44,444 bases of DNA. Source: Streptomyces sp. RPT161. Its GTDB lineage: Bacteria; Actinomycetota; Actinomycetes; Streptomycetales; Streptomycetaceae. A model generated the notes under the pieces. That model made no database searches. It was not told where the DNA came from and saw only the letters and a list, made by a program, of their open reading frames with translations. A program made the position numbers and the translations under genes. Shown here in pieces: positions 17,656 through 25,622 of the stretch (position 1 is the stretch's first letter; every line of letters starts with the position of its first letter). The stretch spans positions 1 through 44,444 of the forward strand of contig NZ_JAPZVN010000035.1 of NCBI RefSeq assembly GCF_027533845.1, given 5' to 3'.

Positions 17656-18641
17656 CAGATCAGGTCCTCCGTCCCGGCCTTGCGGATGTAGCTCATCACC
17701 AGGACCAGCGTGCCGACCATCATCACGACCGAGATCGCGGAACCGACCGGGTAGCCCTGGGTGTTGCGAAGGAACAGGTCCTCGATCTTCTGGCCGACGA
17801 CGCCGGTGTTGGGGTTGCCGAGGAGCTGGGCGTTGATGTAGTCGCCGACGGCGGGGATGAAGGTCAGCAGGGTGCCGCCGATGACGCCGGGCATGGACAG
17901 CGGCAGGGTGACCCGGCGCCAGGTGGTGAAGGTGTTGCAGTACAGGTCGTGTCCGGCCTCGTGCAGCCGGGGGTCGATCTTCTCCAGCGAGGTGTACAGC
18001 GGGAGGATGGTGAACGGCAGGAAGTTGTAGACCATGCCGCACACCACGGCGGCCGGGCTGGCCAGTACGTGGTCGCCGACGGTCCAGCCGAGCGCGGTGG
18101 TGACCTTGAGCAGGTGCAGGTCGCTGAGCAGCCGTACCAGCGGGCTGTTGTCGGCGAGGATGGTCTTCCAGGCGATCGTGCGGATCAGGAAGCTGGTGAA
18201 CGAGGGCACGATCACCAACGCCATCAACAGGCTTTTCCACCTGCCGCCCTTGAAGGCGATGAAGTAGGCGACCGGGTAGCCGAGCAGCAGGCACACCACG
18301 GTGCACAGCACCGAGTAGATCCCCGAATGCAGGTACTGCGGGCCGTACTTGGTGATGGCGTCGGCGTAGTTGGCCCAGTGCCAGGTGAGTTTGAAGCCGT
18401 CGTCGTAGTCGCCCTGCTGCACCGAGGCCGACACCGAGGTGAGGATCGGCACCAGGAAGAAGACGACCAGCCACAGCAGTCCTGGCAGCAGCAGGATCCA
18501 CGGCGTCAGGTTCCGTCGCGGCCTGCGCTCGTCGGGCGGCGGGCCAACGGGCCTGCCGGCGGCGGGAGTCGGGGCGACAGCGGTCACGCCCGCCTGTCGC
18601 CCGCCACCGGCCTCGAGGGAGGAGCTGCGCTCCACGGTCAT
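17655..18641 (-). CDS. potB: Polyamine ABC transporter permease (PotB-like)
   Basis: A 328-aa permease with a roughly 55-residue cytosolic N-terminus, then six transmembrane segments. The EAA-type loop reads HEAGHDLYCNTFTTWRRVTLP, and the region after it (LTFIPAVGDYINAQLLG) is characteristic of the PotB branch. The ATG at 18641 has GGAGGAGG upstream and overlaps the potA stop by 4 nt (ATGA). The downstream potC start overlaps its stop by one base. The tight coupling implies a 1:1 stoichiometry of the permease pair. The long open frame running beyond this start into potA is a high-GC shadow. Confidence 0.9.
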   Translation of the reverse strand: MTVERSSSLEAGGGRQAGVTAVAPTPAAGRPVGPPPDERRPRRNLTPWILLLPGLLWLVVFFLVPILTSVSASVQQGDYDDGFKLTWHWANYADAITKYGPQYLHSGIYSVLCTVVCLLLGYPVAYFIAFKGGRWKSLLMALVIVPSFTSFLIRTIAWKTILADNSPLVRLLSDLHLLKVTTALGWTVGDHVLASPAAVVCGMVYNFLPFTILPLYTSLEKIDPRLHEAGHDLYCNTFTTWRRVTLPLSMPGVIGGTLLTFIPAVGDYINAQLLGNPNTGVVGQKIEDLFLRNTQGYPVGSAISVVMMVGTLVLVMSYIRKAGTEDLI

Positions 18642-19789
18642 GCCGCGTCCTCCTCCACGTCCGCGCCCGCCTCGATGTCCTGGCCGCCTTCCAGGCCGAA
18701 GCCCTGGCCGGGGTCCCAGAAGACGGTCACCTCGGCGCCGGGGCGCTGGATCTGCCGTCCGGTGTTCTGCTCGAAGACCGCCAGTTCCTCGCCGGACGGC
18801 AGCTTGACCAGGTACTGGGTGGACACACCGATGAACGAGGTGTCCAGCACGACCCCGCCCGCCAACGTGTTGTGGCCCACCGGGACCTCCTCGTCCGACG
18901 TGGCGATCTGCACCTTCTCCGGCCGCACGCCCAGGATCACCGGCCCGGAGCTGACCGGGCAGCGCGCCGCGTCCACGGTGAGCCGCTGACCGTGGGCGCT
19001 GATGGTGGCGATGCCGCCGGTGACGCCCTCGACGGTGCCGGGTATCAGGTTGGACTGGCCGAGGAAGTTGGCCACGAAGGTGGTGCGCGGGTTCTCGTAC
19101 AGCTGCGCTGGGGAGCCCATCTGCTCGATGCGGCCCGCGTTCATCACCGCGATGGTGTCGGCCATCGTCATGGCCTCCTCCTGGTCGTGGGTGACGTGTA
19201 CGAACGTCAGGCCCACCTCCAGCTGGATCCGCTTGAGCTCGATCTGCATCTGGCGGCGCAGCTTGAGGTCGAGGGCGCCCAGCGGTTCGTCCAGCAGCAG
19301 CACCCGCGGCTGGTTGATCAGGGCGCGGGCCAGCGCGATGCGCTGCTGCTGGCCGCCGGAGAGCTGGTTGGGCTTGCGCTTGGCGACATGGCCGAGCTCC
19401 ACCAGGTCCAGCATCTCCTCGACGGGCTTCCTGATGTCCTTCAGGCCGCGGCGGCGCAGGCCGAAGGCGACGTTCTCGTAGATGTCCAGGTGCGGGAAGA
19501 GCGCGTAGTTCTGGAAGACGGTGTTGACCGGCCGCCGGTACGGTTTGCGGTCCGTCACGTCCTGGTCGCCGAGGAAGATCTGGCCGATGGTGGGCTCCTC
19601 GAGTCCGGAGACCATGCGCAGCGTGGTGGTCTTGCCGCATCCGGAGGCGCCGAGCAGCGCGAAGAACGATCCCTGCGGAACCGTCAGGTTGAGGTCGTCC
19701 ACGGCGGTGAACGAGCCGTAGCGCTTGGTCAGCCCGACCAGGCGCAGGTCGCCGCCCTCGGTGCGGCCGAGCACGTCGTTGGAGCTCAT
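18638..19789 (-). CDS. potA: Polyamine ABC transporter ATP-binding protein (PotA-like)
   Basis: A 383-aa ABC ATPase. Walker A GASGCGKT is at residues 47-54, followed by the Q-loop QNYALFPH, the signature LSGGQ, Walker B LLLDEP and the switch histidine in VTHDQEE. A C-terminal TOBE regulatory domain occupies about residues 290-360, as in PotA/CysA-type importers. It energises the PotBC permease pair. It lies between potD (54-nt gap) and potB (4-nt overlap). A complete TOBE domain indicates an importer rather than an exporter. Confidence 0.93.
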   Translation of the reverse strand: MSSNDVLGRTEGGDLRLVGLTKRYGSFTAVDDLNLTVPQGSFFALLGASGCGKTTTLRMVSGLEEPTIGQIFLGDQDVTDRKPYRRPVNTVFQNYALFPHLDIYENVAFGLRRRGLKDIRKPVEEMLDLVELGHVAKRKPNQLSGGQQQRIALARALINQPRVLLLDEPLGALDLKLRRQMQIELKRIQLEVGLTFVHVTHDQEEAMTMADTIAVMNAGRIEQMGSPAQLYENPRTTFVANFLGQSNLIPGTVEGVTGGIATISAHGQRLTVDAARCPVSSGPVILGVRPEKVQIATSDEEVPVGHNTLAGGVVLDTSFIGVSTQYLVKLPSGEELAVFEQNTGRQIQRPGAEVTVFWDPGQGFGLEGGQDIEAGADVEEDAA

Positions 19790-19843
19790 CAGGGGTCTTC
19801 TCCGATCCGTGAACGGTCTCGTTGTCAGCGGTCGACGTACCGT

Positions 19844-21088
19844 CTACTGGCCGGTGACCTGCTGGAAGCGGTTGGTGTAGTCGTTCAGCTGGGCGATGCT
19901 GAGAGCCATGAAGCCGCGCGCCTTGTCCTGCATCGCTTTCGTGGGCACGATCAGCGGGACGGCCGCGGCGGTGGAGTCGAGCTTGCGCAGCTCGTCCTCG
20001 GCACCGCGCACCGAGGGGATGTAGTCGATGAAGTCATCGAGCGCCGCGGCGACCTGGGGCTGCAGGTAGTAGTTGAGCAGCTTCTCGGCGTTGGCCTTGT
20101 GCCGGGCGAAGTTGGGGATGACGCAGTTGTCGGACCAGGAGAGCATGCCTTCCTTCGGCAGGTCGAGGGTGACCAGGTTGGGCTTGCCCAACTGGGCCAC
20201 GTCGCCGGAGTAGGCCATGGTCACCGCGGTGTTGCCCTGCTGGAAGTCGCTCAGATAGTCGTTGCCGGTGAAGGATCGTATCTGCCCGCGGTCCTTGGCG
20301 CGGCGTACGTACTCCAGCGCCTGGTTGAACTGGGCGTCGGTGAAGTGCTCCGGGTCGTGGCCCTGGGCGAGCAGGGCGATCGCCACGGTGTCCTCCATCT
20401 CGCTGAACAGCGAGACCTTGCCGTGCAGGTCGGGCCGGGTGAAGACCTCGGCGAGCGAGGTGATCGGCTGCTTCACCAGGTTGGTGTTGTACGCGAAGGT
20501 GGTGTAGCCGTACGCCCACGGGATGCTGAAGCGGCGGCCGGGGTCGGTGGGGTCCTTGAGCACTCGCGGCAGCAGCAGGGAGTGGTTGGGGATGTTCGAC
20601 AGGTCCAGTTCCTGGATGTAGTCGTAGGTGCGGTACTTCCCCACCATGTAGTCGCTGACGACCATCAGGTCGTAGCCGGTGTCGATCCCCTTGACCAGCG
20701 ACGGGTCGATCTTGGTGTACCAGTCGTTGTTGTCGTTGATCACCTCCAGGTACTGGACCTGGATGCCGGTCTGCTTCTCGAACGCGTCCAGCGTGGGCCG
20801 CCGGTTGGCGTTCTTGGGGTCGACGTCGATGTAGGACGGCCAGGTGGCGAACACGACCTTCTTCTCGGCCGCCGAGTAGTCCTTGCCGGCCTGCCCCTTC
20901 TCCCGCGCACCGGCCGGTACGACATGGCCCTGCACCCCGCAGGCGGTGAGCGCCGCGGCACCGGTGAGGGCCAGTCCGCCGGTGGCGGCGGCGCGCAGCA
21001 GGGTGCGGCGGCTGAGCCGGGTGGTGGTGGAACGGGTTCGGGTGCGGTTGACGTACTGAGCGAGCTCGGTTGGGCTGGGGTTCGTCAC
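19844..21088 (-). CDS. potD: Polyamine-binding lipoprotein (PotD-like), Tat-exported
   Basis: A 414-aa extracellular substrate-binding protein. The N-terminus carries a twin-arginine motif (SRRTLLRAA, Arg27-Arg28), a hydrophobic stretch and a lipobox LTAC with Cys50, so the mature protein is probably a membrane-anchored lipoprotein exported folded by Tat. The mature part has family features of spermidine/putrescine-binding proteins (FATWPSYIDVD, GIDTGYDLMVVSDYMV, NTNLV, PWAYGYTT). The GTG at 21088 has an AGGTGAC SD and lies 3 nt after the aldehyde dehydrogenase stop. Putrescine versus spermidine preference cannot be read from the sequence. Confidence 0.92.
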   Translation of the reverse strand: MTNPSPTELAQYVNRTRTRSTTTRLSRRTLLRAAATGGLALTGAAALTACGVQGHVVPAGAREKGQAGKDYSAAEKKVVFATWPSYIDVDPKNANRRPTLDAFEKQTGIQVQYLEVINDNNDWYTKIDPSLVKGIDTGYDLMVVSDYMVGKYRTYDYIQELDLSNIPNHSLLLPRVLKDPTDPGRRFSIPWAYGYTTFAYNTNLVKQPITSLAEVFTRPDLHGKVSLFSEMEDTVAIALLAQGHDPEHFTDAQFNQALEYVRRAKDRGQIRSFTGNDYLSDFQQGNTAVTMAYSGDVAQLGKPNLVTLDLPKEGMLSWSDNCVIPNFARHKANAEKLLNYYLQPQVAAALDDFIDYIPSVRGAEDELRKLDSTAAAVPLIVPTKAMQDKARGFMALSIAQLNDYTNRFQQVTGQ

Positions 21089-21091
21089 GCG

Positions 21092-22618
21092 TCACCTGTC
21101 CCCGAAGATCGTGCGGTGCCAGTCTTTTCTCGCCACCGCCGTATTGTCGAACATGACGTGCTTGACCTGCGTGTACTCCTCGAAGGAGTAGGCGGACATG
21201 TCCTTGCCGAAGCCGGAGGACTTGTAGCCGCCGTGCGGCATCTCGCTGATGATGGGGATGTGGTCGTTGACCCAGACGCAGCCCGCCTTGATCTCGCGGG
21301 TGGCGCGGTGGGCCCGGAACACATCACGGGTCCAGGCGGACGCGGCCAGTCCGTACGGGGTGTCGTTGGCCAGCCGCAGCCCCTCGTCGTCGCCGTCGAA
21401 CGGCAGCACCACCAGTACCGGGCCGAAGATCTCCGCCTGGACGATCTCGCTGTCCTGCGGGGCGCCGGTGATCAGGGTGGGCCGGTAGAAGGCGCCCCTC
21501 GAATCCGGCGCCGCACCGCCGGTGACGACGGTGGCGTAGTCGCGGGCGCGCTCCACGAAGCCCGCGACGCGGTCCCGTTGGGCGTGGCTGACCAGCGGCC
21601 CGAGGTCGGTCGCGGGGTCGAAGGGGTCGCCCAGCCGCACACCCTCGAACAGTTCGGCTACGGCGGCCACGAAGGCGTGGTAGAGCGGCCGTTGCACATA
21701 GGCGCGGGTCGCCGCGGTGCAGTCCTGGCCGGTGTTGATCAGCGCGCCCGCGACCGCGCCGTGCGCCGCGGCCTCCAGGTCAGCGTCGTCGAAGACCACG
21801 AAGGGCGCCTTGCCGCCGAGTTCGAGGTGGAGCCGCTTGACGGTACGGGTGGCGAGTTCGGCGACCCGCCGGCCGACGGCGGTGGAGCCGGTGAACGAGG
21901 TCATCGCCACCTCGGGGTGGCCGACCAGGTGCTCGCCGGCGTCCCGTCCCGCGCCGGTGACGATGTTGACCACGCCGTCGGGTATGCCCGCGTCGGTCGC
22001 CGCCTGGGCGAACATCAGCGAGGTGAGCGGGGTGAGTTCGGCGGGCTTGAGCACGATGGTGTTGCCTGCGGCGATGGCGGGCAGCACCTTCCAGGCCGCC
22101 ATCTGGAGCGGGTAGTTCCAGGGCGCGATGGAGCCGACCACGCCGATCGGCTCGCGCCGGACGTACGAGGTGTGGTCCCCGGAGTACTCCCCCGCCGCCC
22201 TGCCCTCCAGATGGCGGGCGGCACCGGCGAAGAAAGCGGTGTTGTCGACCGTGCCCGGTACGTCGAACTCGGTGGACAGCCTGATGGGCTTGCCGCACTG
22301 GACCGACTCGGCCAGTGCGAGGTCGGCGGCGCGCTCGGACAGCGCGGCGGCGAAGCCGTGCAGGGCGTCGGAGCGTTCGCCCGGTGTGGCGCCGGCCCAT
22401 CCGGGCAGCGCCTCGGCGGCGGCGGTCACGGCGGCGTCCACGTCAGCGGCGCCCGCCAGCTCGTAGGTACAGACGGTCTCGCCGGTGGCCGGGTCGACCA
22501 CCGGGTGCGAGCGGCCTGAGGAGCCGGAGCGCAGACGTCCCGCGATGTACTGGGCCTGCCCGCCGAAACCTTCCGCCAGGGCGAGCGCGGCTTCGCGGCC
22601 GTGGTCCCTGTGGTCCAT
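21092..22618 (-). CDS. Aldehyde dehydrogenase, gamma-aminobutyraldehyde dehydrogenase-like
   Basis: A 508-aa aldehyde dehydrogenase. It has APWNYPLQMAAWK (cofactor site), the general base in HLELGGKAP, the nucleophile Cys300 in NTGQDCTAATR, and the C-terminal SEMPHGGYKSSGFGKDMS segment shared with PatD/PuuC-type enzymes that oxidise 4-aminobutanal or gamma-glutamyl-aminobutanal. ATG 22618 is preferred over GTG 22621 because AGGAG is then 6 nt upstream. It is the first gene of the six-gene polyamine operon and is 48% or so of the length of intergenic control sequence away from a divergent PucR gene. It belongs to the same branch as the enzyme at 31353-32786; the two may serve oxidase- and transaminase-derived aldehydes respectively. 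Confidence 0.92.
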   Translation of the reverse strand: MDHRDHGREAALALAEGFGGQAQYIAGRLRSGSSGRSHPVVDPATGETVCTYELAGAADVDAAVTAAAEALPGWAGATPGERSDALHGFAAALSERAADLALAESVQCGKPIRLSTEFDVPGTVDNTAFFAGAARHLEGRAAGEYSGDHTSYVRREPIGVVGSIAPWNYPLQMAAWKVLPAIAAGNTIVLKPAELTPLTSLMFAQAATDAGIPDGVVNIVTGAGRDAGEHLVGHPEVAMTSFTGSTAVGRRVAELATRTVKRLHLELGGKAPFVVFDDADLEAAAHGAVAGALINTGQDCTAATRAYVQRPLYHAFVAAVAELFEGVRLGDPFDPATDLGPLVSHAQRDRVAGFVERARDYATVVTGGAAPDSRGAFYRPTLITGAPQDSEIVQAEIFGPVLVVLPFDGDDEGLRLANDTPYGLAASAWTRDVFRAHRATREIKAGCVWVNDHIPIISEMPHGGYKSSGFGKDMSAYSFEEYTQVKHVMFDNTAVARKDWHRTIFGDR

Positions 22619-22621
22619 CAC

Positions 22622-22894
22622 GTTCTCCTCGTATCGCCCGGCGGCGTAGCATTGGGCCGGGTTGGTGGCCGATCCTGGCAGAGTAGCCTTGCCCCAACAA
22701 GGGATTCCGTTGTTGCCTTTTGGTTACGCGACGGAATCTGTCTCCAAGGCGATCTGCACGCAACGGACGATGCCGCCCGCCGACAGATCATGGCAACCAG
22801 CAGGTTGCCCCGCGAGACCGCCCCAGCTTTACACTCTGCCGGAAGGCCGGGCACCGCGGATTCGCGCCCCCGCCCGACCAGACCGGAGGTCGCC
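22622..22894. promoter_or_regulatory. Divergent control region, polyamine operon / PucR
   Basis: A 273-bp region that must hold promoters in both directions. It contains the 21-bp palindrome (22695-22715), and for the rightward gene a plausible promoter: TTGCCC (22805-22810), 19-bp spacer, TACACT (22830-22835), giving a leader of about 55 nt. The leftward promoter is not clear, but the palindrome lies 77-97 bp upstream of the operon's ATG. Confidence 0.55.
22695..22715. promoter_or_regulatory. 21-bp near-perfect palindrome, probable regulator operator
   Basis: Arms CAACAA and TTGTTG flank a GGA-T-TCC core, with single mismatched positions between arm and core. Nine of ten base pairs are symmetric around 22705. 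It sits between the divergent PucR gene and the polyamine operon and is A/T-richer than its surroundings. The adjacent PucR protein is the obvious candidate binder. Confidence 0.65.
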
Positions 22895-24523
22895 GTGTTC
22901 CCCACCGTCGCCCAGGTCCTGGACCTCGAAGCCCTGCGCCGCGGCAACCCCCGGGTGGTGGCCGGGGGATCCGGCCTGGACGCACCCGTGCGCTGGGTGC
23001 ACATCAGCGAACTCGCCGATATCGCGGGCATGCTGCACGGCGGCGAACTGGTGCTGACCACCGGCGTCATGCTGCCCACCGACAAGGAGTCGCTGGCCCG
23101 CTACATCGGCGGCCTCGCCGATGTGGGGGCAGCCGGCCTGGTCGTCGAACTCGGCCGCCGGTACGCGGACGAACTGCCCCGCCCGCTGGTACGCGCCGCC
23201 GAGCGGCGCGGCCTGCCGCTGATCGAACTGCGCACCGAGGTGCGCTTCGTGGCGGTCACCGAAGCCGTGCACGAGCACGTGGTCAACGCCCAACTCACCG
23301 AGCTGCGCGCCTCGGAGGCGGTCCACCAGATCTTCAACGAGCTGTCCGTCGAGGGCGCGGAACCGGCCGAGGTGGTCCGGGAGGTGGCCCGGCTGGCGGG
23401 GGCGCCGGTGGTGCTGGAGAACCTCACCCACCAGGTGCTCGCCTTCGACCCGGCGGGCGGCGATCCGCAGGCGCTGCTGGACGGCTGGGAGCGCCGCTCC
23501 CGCGGGGTGACCACGGCCGGGCGCACCGGCCATGACGAGCGCAGCGGCTGGCTGGTGACCGCGGTCGGCGCCCGCGGCCGGGACTGGGGCCGGCTGGTCG
23601 TCGTCGGCGAGCCGTCGGCGGTCCCGCCGGCCCGGCTGACCGTCGTGCTGGAGCGCGGCGCCGCCACCCTGGCGCTCAACCGGCTGCTGGAGCGCGACCT
23701 GGAGTCGCTGGAGCGGCAGACCCACCGCACGCTGCTGTCCGGCATCCTCACCCATGCCCTGACCGTCTCCGACGTGGCGCTGCGCGCCCGGGCGCTGGGG
23801 GTGCCGCTGGAGGGCCGACGGCTGGTCGGCGTCATGCTGCGGCTGCGCGGCGGACCCGCGTCGGCGGCGCTGGAGGCGGAGGCGAGGCTGCGGGACTTCA
23901 CGGAGACGGCCGCGCAGGCGGCCCGGGAGCGCGGACTGACCGCGCTGATCGGCGGGCTGGACGACGGCGGGGTCGGCATGCTGGTCTCGCTCGGCCCGGC
24001 GGACGAGGAGCACGCCGCGCTGGAGGGCTTCGCCGCCGCCCTGGACCGGCTGGTCGAGCCCGGCGCGGACGCTCCCGCGTTCCTGATGGCGGCCGGTTCG
24101 TCGGTGGGCTCGCTGCGCGACGCCCGGCGCACCCTGCTGGAGGCCGCCCAGGTCGCGGACGCGGCCCTGCACTCGCGCACCCGCAAGGCGGGCACGTACT
24201 ACCGGCTGCCGGACGTACGGCTGCGCGGCCTACTGCATCTGCTGCGAGACGACGCCCGTCTGCAGACGTACGTGGAACGGGAGTTGGGGCCGCTGCTGGC
24301 GTACGACGCGGAGAACGGCACCGATCTGGTGGGCATACTCGGCGTCTACCTGTCCAACGGCCGCAACAAGTCGGCGGCCGCCGACGCCGCCCACATGTCC
24401 CGCCCGTCCTTCTACGACCGGTTGCACCGGGTGGAACGCGTCCTGGCCACCGACCTGGACCAGGTCGAGTCCTGCCTCTCCCTGCACGTGGCCCTGCTCG
24501 CCCTGGAGGCGGTGCGCCGCTAG
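22895..24523 (+). CDS. PucR-family transcriptional regulator of the polyamine operon
   Basis: A 542-aa regulator with an N-terminal PucR domain (about residues 1-125, containing LDAPVRWVHISELADIAGML and LVLTTGVML), a middle GGDEF-like region, and a C-terminal PucR-type HTH (about 475-535, with KSAAADAAHMSRPSFYDRL). I selected GTG 22895 because GGAGGT lies 4 nt upstream and homology starts there; the longer in-frame start at 22601 would overlap the divergent gene. Transcribed away from the pot/oxidase operon, it is the likely local regulator, probably responding to a polyamine or derived metabolite. Its 3' end overlaps the convergent TrmB-like gene by 4 bp. Confidence 0.92.
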   Translation: MFPTVAQVLDLEALRRGNPRVVAGGSGLDAPVRWVHISELADIAGMLHGGELVLTTGVMLPTDKESLARYIGGLADVGAAGLVVELGRRYADELPRPLVRAAERRGLPLIELRTEVRFVAVTEAVHEHVVNAQLTELRASEAVHQIFNELSVEGAEPAEVVREVARLAGAPVVLENLTHQVLAFDPAGGDPQALLDGWERRSRGVTTAGRTGHDERSGWLVTAVGARGRDWGRLVVVGEPSAVPPARLTVVLERGAATLALNRLLERDLESLERQTHRTLLSGILTHALTVSDVALRARALGVPLEGRRLVGVMLRLRGGPASAALEAEARLRDFTETAAQAARERGLTALIGGLDDGGVGMLVSLGPADEEHAALEGFAAALDRLVEPGADAPAFLMAAGSSVGSLRDARRTLLEAAQVADAALHSRTRKAGTYYRLPDVRLRGLLHLLRDDARLQTYVERELGPLLAYDAENGTDLVGILGVYLSNGRNKSAAADAAHMSRPSFYDRLHRVERVLATDLDQVESCLSLHVALLALEAVRR

Positions 24524-25350
24524 CGGCCCGCCCGGGCCGGGCGCAGCGCCTCCCGGGTGGCCGCACCGTCCCAGACGGTCTGGAACGCCAACCGCAGGCA
24601 CCCGGCCAGCGCCGGGTGTTCGATGTACAGGGCGGTGGTGGCCCCGGTCCCGGCCACCGGGTCCGGCATGTCGCACAGCACCAGCGACCCGTCCGCGACG
24701 ATCAGCTTCAGCGGCAGGTCGGCGGCGAACCGCGCCTCCTCCCCCGCCTTCCCGAAGTGCTCGACGTTGTCCATCATCGCCGGGTCGTCCAGCACGTCGT
24801 ACGTGTAGATCGCCCGCACCGTCCCCTCGGCGCGGCGCAGCCTCCGGGTGGCCTTGATCCCGGCGGTGTTCTCGGTGGGCGCCACGAACGGCGGCTTGCA
24901 GAAGCTGAGCAGTTCGCGGCTGGCCTGCTCCTGGATGTCGGCGAACCGCTCGGAGATCGCCTTGGGGTCGCGCAGCACCTCGATGTAGTCCAGCGGGTTG
25001 GACTGCGAACGCCCCTCGGACCACACCGGCAGCAGGGCGGAGACCAGTCCGGTGGAGACCCGCTCCATCCGGTCCAGCGCCTCCCGCTGCTCCGACATCA
25101 GCCGGGTGAGCGCGAGTTCCGGCGCGATGGCGGAGAAGGTGGCGACCTTGCCGGGGTGCGCCGTGGCCAGCCGGCGCCGCACCAGGGCGTCGAGTACGTC
25201 GTAGATGCGTTGCCGCGGTACGTCCGCCTCGCGGGCGACCTCGGCCGCCGTGTAGGACTCGCGCCTGATCAGGGCGAGGTAGACACGCGCTTCATACCGG
25301 GCCAGCCCGAGCGATACGAGCTGGCCTACGGACTGCTCATCCGGCTCCAT
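24520..25350 (-). CDS. TrmB-family HTH transcriptional regulator
   Basis: A 276-aa regulator. A winged-helix domain spans about residues 5-75 (GLARYEARVYLALIRRES ... ADVPRQRIYDVLDALVRR), which is the TrmB signature. A short coiled-coil linker follows (around 85-105), then an effector/PLD-like C-terminal domain. TrmB regulators usually sense sugars or other small ligands. ATG 25350 is chosen over 25386; there is no SD, but TATACG at 25370-25365 would start transcription almost at the ATG (leaderless). It is divergent from the S53 peptidase across 272 bp containing two dyads, so it may control that gene. The 3' end overlaps the PucR gene tail-to-tail by 4 bp. Confidence 0.85.
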   Translation of the reverse strand: MEPDEQSVGQLVSLGLARYEARVYLALIRRESYTAAEVAREADVPRQRIYDVLDALVRRRLATAHPGKVATFSAIAPELALTRLMSEQREALDRMERVSTGLVSALLPVWSEGRSQSNPLDYIEVLRDPKAISERFADIQEQASRELLSFCKPPFVAPTENTAGIKATRRLRRAEGTVRAIYTYDVLDDPAMMDNVEHFGKAGEEARFAADLPLKLIVADGSLVLCDMPDPVAGTGATTALYIEHPALAGCLRLAFQTVWDGAATREALRPARAGR

Positions 25351-25419
25351 GGCAGGACACCGTATACGTCTCAGCCGTGAAGCCAACCCTATGGATTTTC
25401 CATTTCCCGGTTGTCACCC

Positions 25420-25443
25420 GATGAAGCGTTCGCTAACTTCATC
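25420..25443. promoter_or_regulatory. Dyad in the TrmB/S53 divergent region (site 1)
   Basis: GATGAAG (25420-25426) and CTTCATC (25437-25443) are perfect 7-bp arms with a 10-nt centre that itself contains an AGCG/CGCT dyad. It lies 70 bp upstream of the TrmB-like gene and about 180 bp upstream of the peptidase ATG. It is a candidate operator. Confidence 0.45.
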
Positions 25444-25448
25444 GCAGC

Positions 25449-25465
25449 CACCACTCAGTGTGGTG
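25449..25465. promoter_or_regulatory. Dyad in the TrmB/S53 divergent region (site 2)
   Basis: CACCAC (25449-25454) and GTGGTG (25460-25465) are perfect 6-bp arms around a 5-nt centre, immediately beside site 1. Function not known. Confidence 0.35.
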
Positions 25466-25622
25466 ACAAAGGGGGAGGCAGGGGGCTTTCGGCCCCTCCA
25501 TCTCCCCGGACCGCACTTTTCCGCACGGCACCCGCACTCTCCACCGGTCACGGCCCCGCCGTTGATCACTTGTCATGCGCAGACCACCCTGTCCTGCGCA
25601 TCCCCCACTGGAGGGCATGTCC

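Noticed and set aside
18872-22519. 1215-codon open frame on the plus strand across the pot operon
   Set aside because: It is antisense to five genes with clear domains. Long antisense frames are expected in very high-GC DNA, and its translation (runs of Val/Gly/Arg/His) shows no family.
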